Notes: a model not told the origin generated them from the letters alone. 64,000 bases of DNA from Owenia fusiformis (GCA_903813345.2 CAIIXF020000011.1:18273754-18337753); one strand, 5' to 3'; positions 11,801-23,489 are shown, numbered from the stretch's first letter. Numbers and translations are program-made.

Positions 11801-14800
11801 ATTGCCCTTATCGTCGTTGAAATGAAATATCATACTACAATCGACCCCATCGTCTCCCCGCATCCATTGAATTTTGAAAAGCTTTTTTGTCATATCGAAT
11901 GTCGCTACGGTGATATGATGATTGGAATTGGTCGTTTAACAACTGAGAAAAATTAGATATTACGTATTATTCTTTGAAAATATGACAGTGGCATGTCCTT
12001 GTAAAACTATTGCGCATGCCAATCTTAATATTTAGGAGATTGACATTTACATACGTATCATTTAGATGACATCGATTTTTCGTTTTTTTGTTTGCGTTTT
12101 CATCAGAATTTAAATGGCTAAACACTTTAGGGAGTTACTGTTTCATTGGATTACTACTTTTTGTTTTATTTCTCTCATTCTCCAATATGCACCTATTCAT
12201 GCACCTATACATATTTGAATAGAATACTACAGATTGAAGAAATCTACCATTTATGATTAGGTAAGAAAGCAATTGCGGCAGTATGCCTATTTGCCGACGT
12301 ATACCTTAAGGTTAATAATGATGTGCCGTAACTGCTCATCAGCGCATTAATGAACATTAGCATAGATTTTGATATTTGAAATTGTATGTCGTGTATTTAC
12401 ATAAATATGGTAAATGCAACTATTTGTTAGATGCGTTCAGCCGATGATATAACTTACTTATTTTCACCACAAATACGCCAACACATTAGCCACGTTAATC
12501 TTAGTTAAATAAATCACCATTGATGCACAGTAATGCATTTATGTGTAAATGCCATTCTGTATATTTTAACGAAGTGTCTGGAGTACCTTAAAATTTAAGG
12601 CTCTTTAGCCAAATTGCTAAAGAGCCTTAAAATTTAAGGCTATTTAGCCGTGAAAATAGTATTTTGGTTAGAGAGCCTTTGTATTTATAATCCGTGTTAA
12701 TTTTGTTTTTTATTGATGTTTTCTAAATCTAAACAAAAAACCAACAGTCTCGAAAGTTTTTCAACCCAGAATGCCACTTAAAAATATCACACATGTATAT
12801 CGCCATTAAGTTTCGAAAATTTTAACATGGTTATGTAAAAGCCATTCTGGTGTAGTGGTTAGAGTGTTCGCTTTGCACATCAGCGGCGTGGGTTCGATTC
12901 CACATTGGAGCACCTTTTTTGTTATGAAAAACAAGCTGGAAGTTTGTTCTCTGAGGTCCGGTAATTATATACACAATTTTTCCTAGAATTTTTGGGCTTG
13001 CTCCATCTTGACGCAGTTTATCGTGAATACACAGAATACACTTCAAAATCTATTGCCTTTTAGATTTCAATGTTGTTTTTTAGGATTTTCCATCAGCTGA
13101 CAAGATATTTTTTCAAAACTTTTTGCAAAAACTTCCGCTCAAAAGTCCTTCATTTGTACAGTATGTGTATCAACAATTTTAGGCTAGCATCAAATTCATC
13201 AATAAATGTGACTCTCAGACATTTTACGTGATTGTCTGGTCCCGGGGGTTCACTTCAAATAATTTGGGTAGGTATATGGAGCACGGGCAATTTTGGCTTT
13301 GAGCATAAAACATGGAACTTGGCCAATCTGAGAGGAAAAAAATACTGAAAATTATCGAAGAAAGTACTCTTTTTAAGTCAAAATTCAGTTTTTCTACAGA
13401 AAATTTTATTAAATTTGTTAAATCAGCTGCTGAGGCCTGGAACAAATGCACTGAAAAGTTGAATTTTTAGTCATTTATTATAGTCTCAGAGAAATTTAAC
13501 ATGAAAACCTTCAATCTTAAGAGGAAATATACACGGAAAAAATGCTCAAAATGGGGGTATTTTGGGCGGCACATAGGTATTAAGAAGAATATTCGAGTGA
13601 ACCCACGGGTGCTTGGTCTTACACCTTCTCTGGTGAACCTATTTTCAATATATGCATGGAGGTCCATTCCAAGTCGACGTTTGAACCCTTTAAAAAGCCA
13701 AATTTAGACTGAGGATTGAAAAGGTTTTAAGAACTTTTATTTTCCTCGGTAGACCGGAAGTAAATTTATGAGTCGAGTAAAAAGTGATAATGTTCTTTTT
13801 ATGAAGTGGAGAAGTCAAAACAGCACTAATAGAAGTCAAAGTAAGCATTCGGAGATTATTTAGAACCATTTAAAATTAAATCGACGGCAAAATTGAATTG
13901 ACTGAAATCTTTATAGGTTTTCTTCTTCATCTTCTTCGCGGACCTCAGAGAAGACACTTCCGGTTTAATAATCAGTGATTTTATCGATCAAAAAATATTT
14001 ATTTTTGAATTTGTCCGATATCTGCTAATATGGTATGTATATTTGTGTGGATTGTTAAATTACAAAATAGGTGGGGTATAAAATGTGTTAAGTCGTTTGA
14101 TCTTGTCCCAGAAGCAATATTTCGTCATTTCTGTCGCCTAGAATTCCTTTAAGGCTCTCTAGCAGAATTGGCTATCAAAATGCTAAAGAGCCTTAAAATT
14201 TAAGGCTCTTTAGCCCAAATGCTAAAGAACCTTAAAATTTAAGGCTCTTTAGCATTTTGGTAACCCATTTGGCTAGAGAGCCTTAAATTTTAAGGCTCTC
14301 CAGGCACGGCCATATTTTAATGCATTTATCTCATTTATTGGTTAAATATACAAGAAAGCATTTACAGGATTTGAACAGATTTATCCTTTTTGACCCTGTG
14401 TTATCATTATATAAAATAATTCTAGTGGATATTTTTCAAGTGGAATATTGCGATGACTTCCGAATCGCGCAGCCGATAAGTTTAGTGCTTTTTCTACCTA
14501 GCCTATACTATATCACATTGGAGAAAATAAATACAAACATTTCAAAAAATACATTGCAACAATTCAATTTCTATGAAGAATATATTGAAACAACTTTTCC
14601 AAATATATGATGATATGGACATGAACATGCAGCAACGATGTTAAGCGGACAGAAATAGTTATAAAATATCAGTGAAATGTGTTCTATTTCTGCGATCCGA
14701 GTATGACGTGATTATATAGCGACATTTCCCAGGCATCAATTTTAAGGCATCAATGACGTCATTGATACATAACAATGGCGGCATCCGCAGCGATCCAGAT

Positions 14801-17035
14801 ATGGGTACTTTGAACTTGAATTATATGTTAGTTCAAACACGATATGTCCCATGAGTGAGCTGAAGTGATAGATGATGGTTATAAGTAGCCAGCGTGTAAA
14901 TTAGAACACGAAACTTCGCATTCCCTTTAATCTCAAACCCAACTGCTTAGAAAAGGTTGAGCAATTTGTATGTTGGCACTAGAACACCCTATGCAGACAG
15001 AGCCTGTGGGAAATATTGGGTGCGGCGCAAATGAGCGGAGGGTGCGGAGCTAACGGTCATTTTTGAATTTAAAATTGGGATATTTCTGAAACTAAGCCGT
15101 TTTGGGACTTCAAATATACCAAGATATGTGTATTTGACACCAAATATCAATAAAATTGTGAAAATAGTACTTGCAATTCATTTTATAGCGACGCAGTATG
15201 CCTTAAACATTTCCCAGACCTATATATTTTGAGATTATCCTTTTAATACTGCGTCCCCAGCATTCATAAAAAATGGTGTTCAAGATACACTACCCATGCA
15301 AATTATTTTTGCATCTTGGAAGCCAGGTAGTATCTGTGTGATTTTATAAAAATTCGGAAATGTTCTTCAGATATGAGCCCCTCTAAATATTGGGTGCGGA
15401 GCTACGTTTATGGAGCTGCTCCGCACCCAATATTTAGAGGGGGCTCATATCTGAAAAAATTTCCGAATTTTTATAAAATCACACAGATACTGCCTGGCTT
15501 CCAAGATGCAAAAATAATTTGTATAGATAGTGCACCTTGAACACCATTTTTTATGAATGCTGGGGACTCAGTATTAAAAGGATAATTTCAAAATATATAG
15601 GTTTGGGAAAGGTTTAAGGCACACTGCGTCGCTATAGAATGAATTGCGCTACTATTTTCACAATTGTATTGATATTTGGTGTCAAATACACATATCTTGG
15701 TATATTTGAAGTCCCAAAACGGCTTAGTTTCAGAAATATCCCAAATTTAAATTCAAAAATAACCGTTAGCTCCGCACCCTCCGCTCATTTGCTCCGCACC
15801 CAATATTTCCCACAGGCTCTGTCTGCATAGGGTGTAGAACATAGATGGATTTACATAAGCCAATTTTCATAAATATCGAGTACAACTCACTTATAGTTGG
15901 TGTGTTGGCATTCATTAGGAACATTTTATCTACTGGTGTCATCCGTGACCTTGTAGACTGTGACCTTGACCCTGTTGGTGGCCTTGATCCTGCAGATTTT
16001 GGTCGTCTTTTAGGAGCGGGAGAGAATGTCATTGACCTTGATGGAGAGTGGTCAATATCACCATTAGCTTCAAGTTTAGTTCTAACAACCTTAGATGCTC
16101 CAAGGGTGACTGGGAAAAATGCCTTCTCCATCATATCTACTGGATAGGCTTCGAACTGATCATTCATATCCTGAAGGTCATACTCTGTAGCATTTTCTTT
16201 TGCTAACTCAGCTATTGCTAATGATGCTCCAAGTGATCCTGTGGGTCTATGAAACGCTGGTGAGCTAACACTCCTCTGTGGTGATAGAGAGGTGTCATGA
16301 TAGGCAAATTTCTCGGGGGTTAAATGCATTGGTTTTGTATACCATTGAGACCCATATGGAGACACAGATCGATTGATCAATTGTTCTGATTGCTTTGTTT
16401 TCAAAGATTGCAACTGTTTCATTGCTCTGTTACGAGGTTTGACATCAGCTTCTGCATTATCTCTATCGATTAGTCTTACAAGTTCTTCATCAATGCTGTC
16501 ATTGTCTGACCAAACAGATTTATCATTGTCATATGATCGACGGGTTGAATTACGACTAAAGCTCACACTTTTTCTCATACTATCGCTCATATTGTTCAAT
16601 TGGTTTGCAACATCACTCAGGTGTTTCTCATCAAAGCTGCGTCTCATATCACGTTTGTTGTCTGGACTGTACAGTGTATTCTGAGTCAATCTTCGAGTTG
16701 TTGTGGTGAGCTGGGAATTAGATAGATGTCCAGGCTTCTCCCTGTAAGTGTAATGAGAAAATAAATTAACCATTGTAATCAGTTACTGATTGCATCGTAT
16801 AATTTGATGATGAAGTGTTAGATTAGATAATAGTCTAAAGATCTGTGGGCTAAAAAACTTATGCGGCGTCTATGACAACACAAATAGAAATCAATATATG
16901 AATACTTTTTGCGATGAATACATTTATTTTTAATCTTTATTATGATTGACCAAACATTGATAAATCGCATGTCACATACCACATCGGTGTCGTTCGTCCA
17001 TGTACAACAAAATCATCATCAATATAACTTGACAT
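8859..17035 (-). CDS. Conserved-looking protein of 405 residues, function unknown (four exons)
   Basis: Exons on the minus strand: 17035-16980, 16741-15891, 9626-9482 and 9024-8859 (TAG). Phases 2, 1 and 2 match at the three joins, giving 405 residues. The start MSSYIDDDFVVHGRTTPMW is followed by a Ser/Arg/Asn-rich basic middle (about residues 30-300, with RRPKSAGSRPPTGSRSQSTR) and a charged helical C-terminus (LAKLRMDRLRLEEDHLLELK, then GPKPKWYEMKTPQFHYEANK). There is no signal peptide, membrane segment or enzyme motif. The helical tail ending in a conserved-looking Trp/Tyr-rich segment looks like a real family, possibly cytoskeletal or ciliary, but I do not recognise it. The donor used at 15890 is GTGAGT; the open frame beyond it runs into a transposon. 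For exon 3 I chose the AATTACAG acceptor because only it keeps the phase. Confidence 0.7.
9327..9427. repeat. Dispersed short inverted-end repeat (family of four copies)
   Basis: It begins TGTCACCACCTGCCATTTG and ends near GTCACCACATGTGGT. Related copies occur at about 33857-33945, 39228-39292 and 57835-57935. It is about 100 bp long with TGTCACCACC-type ends, probably a small non-autonomous DNA element. This copy lies in an intron of the unknown gene. Confidence 0.55.
10780..11046. other. CpG-rich stretch with CCGTACGG-type palindromes
   Basis: Several 'cgtacg' palindromes occur (near 10796, 10892 and 10933) together with 'cctacgacgtgcgtag', in contrast to the AT-rich surroundings. It lies inside the 4.9 kb element. 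The function is unknown; it may be subterminal repeat structure or a promoter. Confidence 0.35.
11047..11350. mobile_element. Mutator-like MITE, 304 bp, second copy with its own 9-bp duplication
   Basis: Same family and same length as 6622-6925, inserted in the opposite orientation. The flanks are a perfect direct repeat ATTGTAACC (11038-11046 and 11351-11359). Because it sits inside the 4.9 kb element it is younger than that insertion. Confidence 0.85.
11729..11893 (-). CDS. Possible first coding exon of an unidentified gene (55 codons)
   Basis: From ATG at 11893 the frame reads MTKKLFKIQWMRGDDGVDCS, then FHFNDDKG and TIPDFELEFNY, and meets an excellent donor GTAAGTACAG directly after codon 55. 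The composition is protein-like. I could not find a matching downstream exon to the left. As it lies inside the 4.9 kb TTAA-flanked element, it may be cargo of that element or a remnant of its own gene. It does not fit between exons 2 and 3 of the surrounding gene. The product is not recognised. Confidence 0.3.
12585..12651. repeat. Hairpin repeat cluster 1 (GCTAAAGAGCCTTAAA type)
   Basis: Copies of 'taaaatttaaggctcttta' and its complement alternate, so the sequence folds on itself. The same motif recurs at 14148-14308, about 1.5 kb away, within the same larger element. Confidence 0.6.
12840..12914 (+). repeat. tRNA-like sequence, probably a SINE head or tRNA pseudogene
   Basis: An A-box-like TGGTGTAGTGGTTAGAGTG and a B box GGTTCGATTCC are spaced as in a tRNA, and 'TTTGCAC' sits where an anticodon loop would be. 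However, the acceptor ends do not pair (GCCATTC against TTGGAGC) and the anticodon stem leaves a nine-base loop, so a functional tRNA is unlikely. A T-run follows at 12915. Confidence 0.5.
14148..14308. repeat. Hairpin repeat cluster 2 (GCTAAAGAGCCTTAAA type)
   Basis: Five or six alternating forward and inverted copies of 'taaggctctttagc' units. The same motif occurs at 12585-12651. Confidence 0.65.
14984..15835. mobile_element. 852-bp near-perfect palindrome (fold-back element)
   Basis: The left arm starts ACACCCTATGCAGACAG and the right arm ends with its complement. The arms are about 415 bp and meet around a loop of about 15 bp near 15410. It is flanked by AGA on both sides, a possible 3-bp target duplication. 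The few mismatches between arms imply a young insertion or repair by gene conversion. It lies 55 bp downstream of exon 2 of the unknown gene, so the exon frame reads into it. Confidence 0.8.
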
Positions 17036-18037
17036 TTCTGCAACTTGTCAAAAATGGCTTCTCTAGCGATCACCTGCTTTACGGACTGAATGATTCATGA
17101 ACAACCCTTCTAAATAAATTATAAATAAAACAATATTTATTGATATTGAAAGCACCCCATACAGCTTTTGTTTGTTTTCTCACAGAAATAAAAATATTCC
17201 ATTGTCAAAATATCATTGATTTGCGTAAAGATAACCTTCAATGAAAATCTGTCTGGGGTGGGTCAAAATTAAATGGCGGCAAAAATTATTTTCATTTCTT
17301 TAAATTTGGTGTGAATATATCGAATATCTCATTACCTACATCGTTTCCGTAAGTATAATTTACACATATGATTCTCCGACTTCCAATTATTATTAAATGT
17401 ACATTCTGAATAGGGGATATAAATCAAATTACACTAAAACACCATATTTTTTTGTTTCCACTTTTCTTGTTTTTGTGTTTTTCATTGTCACTGTCAGTCA
17501 TAGGCTAGTTCAACGTCGTTAAACTCAATAACGGCGTTCTTTACTATTAGGAATTTTCTTGGGGCCGTTATTGAGTTTAACGTCTTTACTATTCTTTCCT
17601 TTGATGCAAGTTCTGGATCCATCGAAACCAATAGCCGCGATAACATGCAATTGATACTTGACAATAATATAAAAACACATAACATCAAGCGATTCAACAC
17701 AATATTATTGTGTTAAATGTTCATTTATACTCGTAAAATGAGGCTACACTTACCAATCTCTAAAATGACATTTCCGCATGTCCGTCATTGGTGTCTGTTC
17801 GTCCGAGTGTCCCGGATCGTAAAATTAAACTACTAGCGAAACCATGGGCTTTCAATTAGAAGGGTATGCAACTCTGTGTAATAACATGGGACCTTCAAAA
17901 TGAGCAATGCCATGCTTCATTTTTTTGGTAATATTTCAAAAAGTATTAGATAAATGTGTATGTTTTAGTATTATTTTGAATAAAAATCAATTTTCAATAT
18001 GATTAAAGCATAAAATATGTTCAGTCTCATGTAAAAG
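17036..18037. other. Upstream region of the unknown gene
   Basis: No gene is seen. A small inverted repeat built on 'gttattgagtttaacg' occupies about 17515-17585. The promoter of the minus-strand gene should start here, but no motif stands out. Confidence 0.4.
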
Positions 18038-18851
18038 CAGGGCTCTCGCTACGCTTTTAGACTGTGGCGCCCCGCCACACTCTAATTGAGTGCCGCCACA
18101 ACCTATCCAAAATAGAAGGTAGTAACCACAGTCTAAACTGTAGTAACCACAGCCTAAATTGTTGAAAATTCATGCTAATATCGTGTTAAATCACGATTTA
18201 TAAACAAATTTCTTTTACCTGACAGCCATATTTGTATTGAACGTGAGGTACTGCTTCTGCGCCAAAATAATTGCGCAAGGAGCTTCAGAGTCACTTGGAC
18301 GCACTTTTCCCACGGCAGATCACGGCCCAAGGCCAAGATCAAAAAAAAATTGAAAAAAATTCAACCTATCTCTTCTATAAAACTAATTGTAAATTCTACT
18401 CAAAACGTAATCAGAATAAAAGAACAAGAACCCACCTACCTTAGAGAAGACAAATCTTAAGTGAAATTGACAGATAATCATCAGTATTTGAGAAATACTG
18501 AGTGAATTATACTTGCCGGTAAACAGGAAGTCAAAAAGTATGGCCTGCCAATCCAGCATATTATAATTCAGCAAGTAAACAGGAAGTCAAAATGTATGGC
18601 CTGCCAATCCAGCAGGTTATAATTCAGAATCAGAAAGTTTGCAGTGATTCAATAGAAGAAGGTATAATGTATATTTCTAATATTGTACACAAATTATGGA
18701 TAAATTAAGAACTTTTGCAAGTGAATATAGTTACAAAATATTTTTAATAGCTTAGGCTCGCTCCGCTCGCGCGTTCGCTTTACTCACGCTTCAAATCGCG
18801 TATTCGCAGTAACAAGCACCACACCCTAATTTTTTTCTGGTGAGAGCCCTG
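18038..18851. mobile_element. hAT-like non-autonomous element, 814 bp
   Basis: It starts CAGGGCTCTCGC and ends GGTGAGAGCCCTG. The flanks share AAAAG (18033-18037 and 18852-18856), shorter than the 8 bp expected for hAT. The right end contains a CpG-rich run ('cgctccgctcgcgcgttcg'). No transposase frame is present. Confidence 0.55.
18516..18628. repeat. Two-copy tandem duplication, about 55 bp
   Basis: The segment with 'taaacaggaagtcaaaa' and 'tatggcctgccaatccagca' occurs twice in direct order inside the hAT-like element. Confidence 0.75.
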
Positions 18852-18856
18852 AAAAG

Positions 18857-19764
18857 TAAACAAAAAGACCAATAAACTACCAAGATGTTCTCTTTGAGTA
18901 TTGCATTGTGGGTAATTATTCAAGAACACATTCCAATAAAAACATAATTTGTGGGAGAATGTTCACTCTCTGTATTGTCATAATTATGATGAATTCCATT
19001 TTTTATTAAATTATCGACATGTATGTAGGTGATCATGTTTTTATATTTGAGTTATTTCTTTAAATCCTCCCTAAAAAGTAAAAAATAAGATTTTCTTGGA
19101 ATGTGTACATTCTCCAATTCTGAAAACCCAAAAGGCAATGCTTATGTATGAAATATGGGAAGTTGCCTACCCTTCTAGTTGAAAGCCCATGGCGAAACGA
19201 AATTGTTGTCAAATAGATTGATAATTATTATCGCGATTACTCGCATTAAAAGATAAATTTTGAGGATAACAGGTATCTTTGATTGATTTATATAGCGCGT
19301 GTATACACGCACAATAGTTATTAATTGCAAATCTACTGTTTGTAAGTGCAGTGCCGCGATGACGGTCAATTTCTGATACGATTTGCAATTTCGATGTTAC
19401 CGAAACTGACCGACATTTTCGCTATATTCCAAACCTGTCTCCAATATTTTCGTAATTATGCATCAACGGGGTCTAAGGGGGATACGGGATGGTGTGTATG
19501 TATTCATAAGGTATGTATGCATGCTTGAATCACATTCTTTGTGTAGTATTACCATGGTTTCAGGGTTTAATTAGTTCCGCTTGTCGAAACCTGCGGAACG
19601 ATTAAATTAACGCATCAAGGGCAAAATGATCATGGAGGTTAGACCTAGCCGGGGCCATAAGACATGTCAGATAAGAAACGAGGCCCAGGCTAGGTCTAAT
19701 GTTGTTGGACTATGTCAGTCAGTGACTTGAGTAAGCTTATGATAGGGCTACAGGAGAAGGACTA
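18857..19764. other. Intergenic, nothing coding recognised
   Basis: A small inverted repeat (TTAGACCTAGCCGG facing CCAGGCTAGGTCTAA, about 19640-19702) is the only structure noted. Confidence 0.4.
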
Positions 19765-19767
19765 CAA

Positions 19768-22427
19768 TCACGCGGTAGTATCTCTTCGGGACGTATCGAA
19801 ACCACTCCGTCCCGAAAAACCGTTAATTTGAATTTAAAACCTACCCCAGTGTTTGAAAATCAAGGATTGTGAGTCTCACACTTCACCGTTTTTCTTCAAA
19901 CTTGTTCCATACAAAGCTTCACAGAAATACCTTTCAGTCGATACATTGTTTTCATGTACATAGTACCTCGTTTTAGCGGCGTTTTGGTCCCCAGCTGTGA
20001 GATAAAGCAAATTTTCATAACTTTCAACTGTAAGTCAACTTATCTCGCCAGTCTTTTACCCATTCTCGCCCATAATTTCAGAATGGACTCCCATTACAAC
20101 CTTCCATCGCTACGTCTTGATTTTTGGGCATCAAACGCAGCAGTTTCTAAATCATCCACACATCTCTTCAAATTTGACCAATACGTCCCGTCATCTTCCA
20201 CTACGCCCCGTCGAGTCTATCACTATACACATAGAGTTGCATTCTAAAACAATTTGTCCATCGATGTGTCCGTTTGTAGGTTGCCATTGTCGATTCTAAA
20301 TACTAATCGGATTGTGTTTTAAGATTTACCCATTCTTGTCCATTTTCAATATACCTATAATAGGGTGGTCCAAAATCTCCCTAAAATTTAGATTTCCCGA
20401 TATTGCAATATAAAGATTTTAATTACTGAACAATTGAAAATATTTTTAAGAAACGTTTAAAGTGCCCATCCTTGAAAAAATGTTAAAATGCGAAAGGATG
20501 GGTGATGTCAATTAAATTATTTTCAGCATAACGTTAGAAACATGTATCATTTTTTTTATATGGTACACGTTTCATAATGTAATCCAATGGAATCATACAG
20601 AAGAAAGGTTGACACACAACAGTTAAAATCTTTATATTACATTATCAGACCAAGTCAGTAGATGTTGTTTATATACCAATTAGTGTTGTATGATGATGTA
20701 TTCTTTACATGAATCTAGAAACGTTTTTGTGCCAATATTGCTCAATTTTGATAACATCTCCGTAATTTTGAAATTAAGCGTGGCAAAATTTCCCGATGGA
20801 TTTAGCTAAAAAAAGTGGTGCCTGTAGGGTTATTGAAAATCATACATGATGAAGAAAAAATACATATTCCTGAAATACAACAGTTTAATTTTGAGTTATA
20901 AACCATTTATGAAAACGGCATATTTTTCAAAATTACCAAAACTTCAAGTGAGACGCGTGGCAAAATTTCCCAGGGGTCTAGAGTGGAAATATTTGTACCA
21001 AGAGTCAATTTGTAACTAGAATCTATCAGATGACAGATTTTTTGGAAATTTTTGCAGATTTGGACAACCCTAACCTATAACTTTGTTAAACCTGAAGAAA
21101 CGTATCAACTTTTTGTTAAATAAAGATAGCAAATTCAGCTGTCTACTGTACCTAACTTGTACTTTTTGCTTGTACTCAGATTGATGGATATTCTGTCGTA
21201 TGACATGCGACAAACATATCAATTCTCATGGGTTTACATGGGAATGTCGATTTTCAAAAATTCATCAGATTTATCATCCATTTCCGATCTATTGTAATTG
21301 AGAAAAACATCAAGAAAATTTGGAGGTATTGGGAATAAAGTCAAGTTATATTTCCGTCAATTTTATAAGTATTTCCCCCGCAGGTTATGTAGATAAAAAT
21401 TCAAACATAAATAGGCTTTAACACGTAGTTCAATGGGGAGCTAAGGTTGCCAAACTTATGGAGGGGACAGTATCATGTAAAAGTATATTTTGTCACCAAT
21501 TACACAAAACCTGCTACTGCATTATTGAAACTATTATCCCGGTAAAGGACCTGTTTCAGATTCTATTACCGCCTCCCCATGAAAAAATATAAATTCATCT
21601 GATATTTCAAAATCAATGTACAGGTTTAATTATAACATTTATGTGTACACTAGTATCCTGTTGACCTATATTCAGCACTGTATTGATGGTTAGACCATTT
21701 ATTGTTGCAAAACAAGATTCCAGATTTTATTGTGTTTCAAACCAGACACTTGGTTTCCTCACAAAATCAAATACAGGACAATTACATATAATTAAAGTTA
21801 AAAAGCAACATCTTCACAAACATTTAAATTATCAATTTCATGCAATCAGTTATAGTTATACTCCGTATGTATGCTAAACTTAAGACTGGTGTTAAGAATC
21901 AACCAAGGCAAACCTATGTAAAATTACACAACGATGAACAAAATGTTTTAGAATACAACTCCGCGTTTGTAGTCATAGACTCGGCAGGGCGTAGTGGAAG
22001 GTGACGGGACGTATTAGTCAAATTTTAAGAGATGTGTGGATGATTTAGAAACTGCTGCGTTTGATGCCCAAAAATCAAAACGTAGCGATGGAAGGTTGTA
22101 ATGGGAGTCCATTCTGAAATTATGAGCGAGCATGGGTAAAAGACTGGCGAGATAACTTGACTTACAGTTGAAAGTTATGAAAATTTGCTTTATCTCGCAG
22201 CTGGGGACCAAAACGCTGCTAAAACGAGGTACTTTGTATACGAAAACAATGTATCGACTGAAAGGTATTTCTGTGAAGCTTTGTACGGAACAAGTTTGAA
22301 GAAAAACGGTGAAGTGTGAGACTCACAATCCTTGATTTTCAAACACTGGGGTAGGTTTTAAATTCAAATTAACGGTTTTTCGGGACGGAGTGGTTTCGAT
22401 ACGTCCCGAAGAGATACTACCGCGTGA
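19768..22427. mobile_element. 2.66 kb fold-back transposon with about 480-bp inverted repeats
   Basis: The left repeat runs 19768 to about 20251 and the right one about 21944 to 22427; the tips are TCACGCGGTAGTATCTC and its complement. Both sides are flanked by CAA, a possible 3-bp target duplication. The arms differ by only a few bases where I compared them. The 1.7 kb interior is AT-rich with no plausible transposase. The open frames in the two arms mirror each other and are not genes. Confidence 0.8.
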
Positions 22428-23470
22428 CAATCACCTTAACATCTTAATTCAAATAAATGATCGCTGAAGTTACAATGTACAGTCTGTCAAATTTACTTCA
22501 TAATCACCAGTTGAATCTAAAAAATAAGAAATCTAAAGACCATTGTGAAGTTTATGTGGATATATGGGGCGCGTATTTTAGAAACAAGGATGTTAATGTT
22601 ACGTGACTTCAAATCTTCTACCCTGTTTGAGGTACACATTGTTTGTGACGTCCTATTTGAGCGGGAACCATCCTATGCGAGTTTGAACTCAATGCGTGTG
22701 TAAAATTGACATGTTCATTCGAAATTTACTTTGATCCGTGTGTAATTCATTCAGTATTCTATGCTACTTATAACACAATCCATGTGACATTTCAACATTG
22801 CTTTGTATGTTTGCAAAGTGATTCGAGTTAGTGTAACTCTTTGTGTGACAATTGATTGAGTTATGAAAAAATCAACTGTTGGTATAAGAAAGATTGGAAA
22901 TTGCATATGATGATGTGAGTTACACATATGATGATGCAAATTTTGCATATCATGATGCGAGTTTCGAATAATATAGTTTGAGTGTCGCATCATATGGTTC
23001 CACTTTTCACATGGATTGACCAATTTTGATACAAAATAAATTCAATAGCCACAGGCTTATTGCACTAAACATTTAATAATCTGATATACAAATACAAATG
23101 TTATTCATGTGCAGTATGAATATGTTTTTCCATATACATATATTATAACAACCGCATGCAGTTGTCCCTATATGCAACATGGTCCCTACTGGTGAAATCT
23201 AAATTTGTTTTTGTTGAGAGCAAATTTAGTGACATTCACATCAAAACTGATATAAATAGCAACAGCTATAACATTAGTGAATGAACCAGCTCATCCTGTA
23301 AGCCATACACATAGGCGATATATTCAGATGAAAAATTAACATTTTTAATTTCAAAAATGCATGTCATATTTTACAAGTTTTTTCAAGTACTCATTCTCTA
23401 AGTGTCTGATCCCATTTGAGAAAATATTTTTATTATTATTTCGGTGTGAGATGCCCTTGGGTCATTGCAT

Positions 23471-23489
23471 TGGTGGCAGCAGTGGGATT
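23471..23489 (+). other. Primer-binding-site-like sequence (tRNA-Leu) without an LTR pair
   Basis: TGGTGGCAGCAGTGGGATT is complementary to a tRNA-Leu-type 3' end and differs by one base from the primer site of the LTR element at 49515-49533. The preceding '...attgca' would suit an LTR end. No second LTR copy was recognised, so this may be a solo remnant. Confidence 0.4.

Larger units (their letters stand above)
10028..14930. mobile_element. 4.9 kb TTAA-flanked element (T2/Kolobok-like) in intron 2 of the unknown gene
   Basis: The two ends are inverted: TTAAAGGGAATGCGAAGTTT at 10028 and its complement ending at 14930, with TTAA at both edges. Weaker inverted similarity continues for about 200 bp (for example 'atgacgtcattgat' near both ends). 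This matches the TTAAAGGRR signature of T2/Kolobok elements. Inside are one exon-like segment on the minus strand (11729-11893), a MULE-type MITE, a tRNA-like sequence and two clusters of hairpin repeats. I see no transposase. It could be one composite element or two diverged related elements bracketing host sequence. Confidence 0.6.

Noticed and set aside
12840-12914. Functional tRNA-Ala (TGC) gene
   Set aside because: The acceptor stem does not pair and the anticodon stem leaves a nine-base loop.
15766-15890. End of the long minus-strand open frame (15766-16773) as coding sequence
   Set aside because: A GTGAGT donor at 15890 ends the exon with the phase needed for exon 3, and the rest of the frame lies mostly in the palindromic element.
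20117-20299. Open frames in the arms of the 2.66 kb fold-back element
   Set aside because: Both arms show the same frames in mirror orientation and nothing resembles a transposase.
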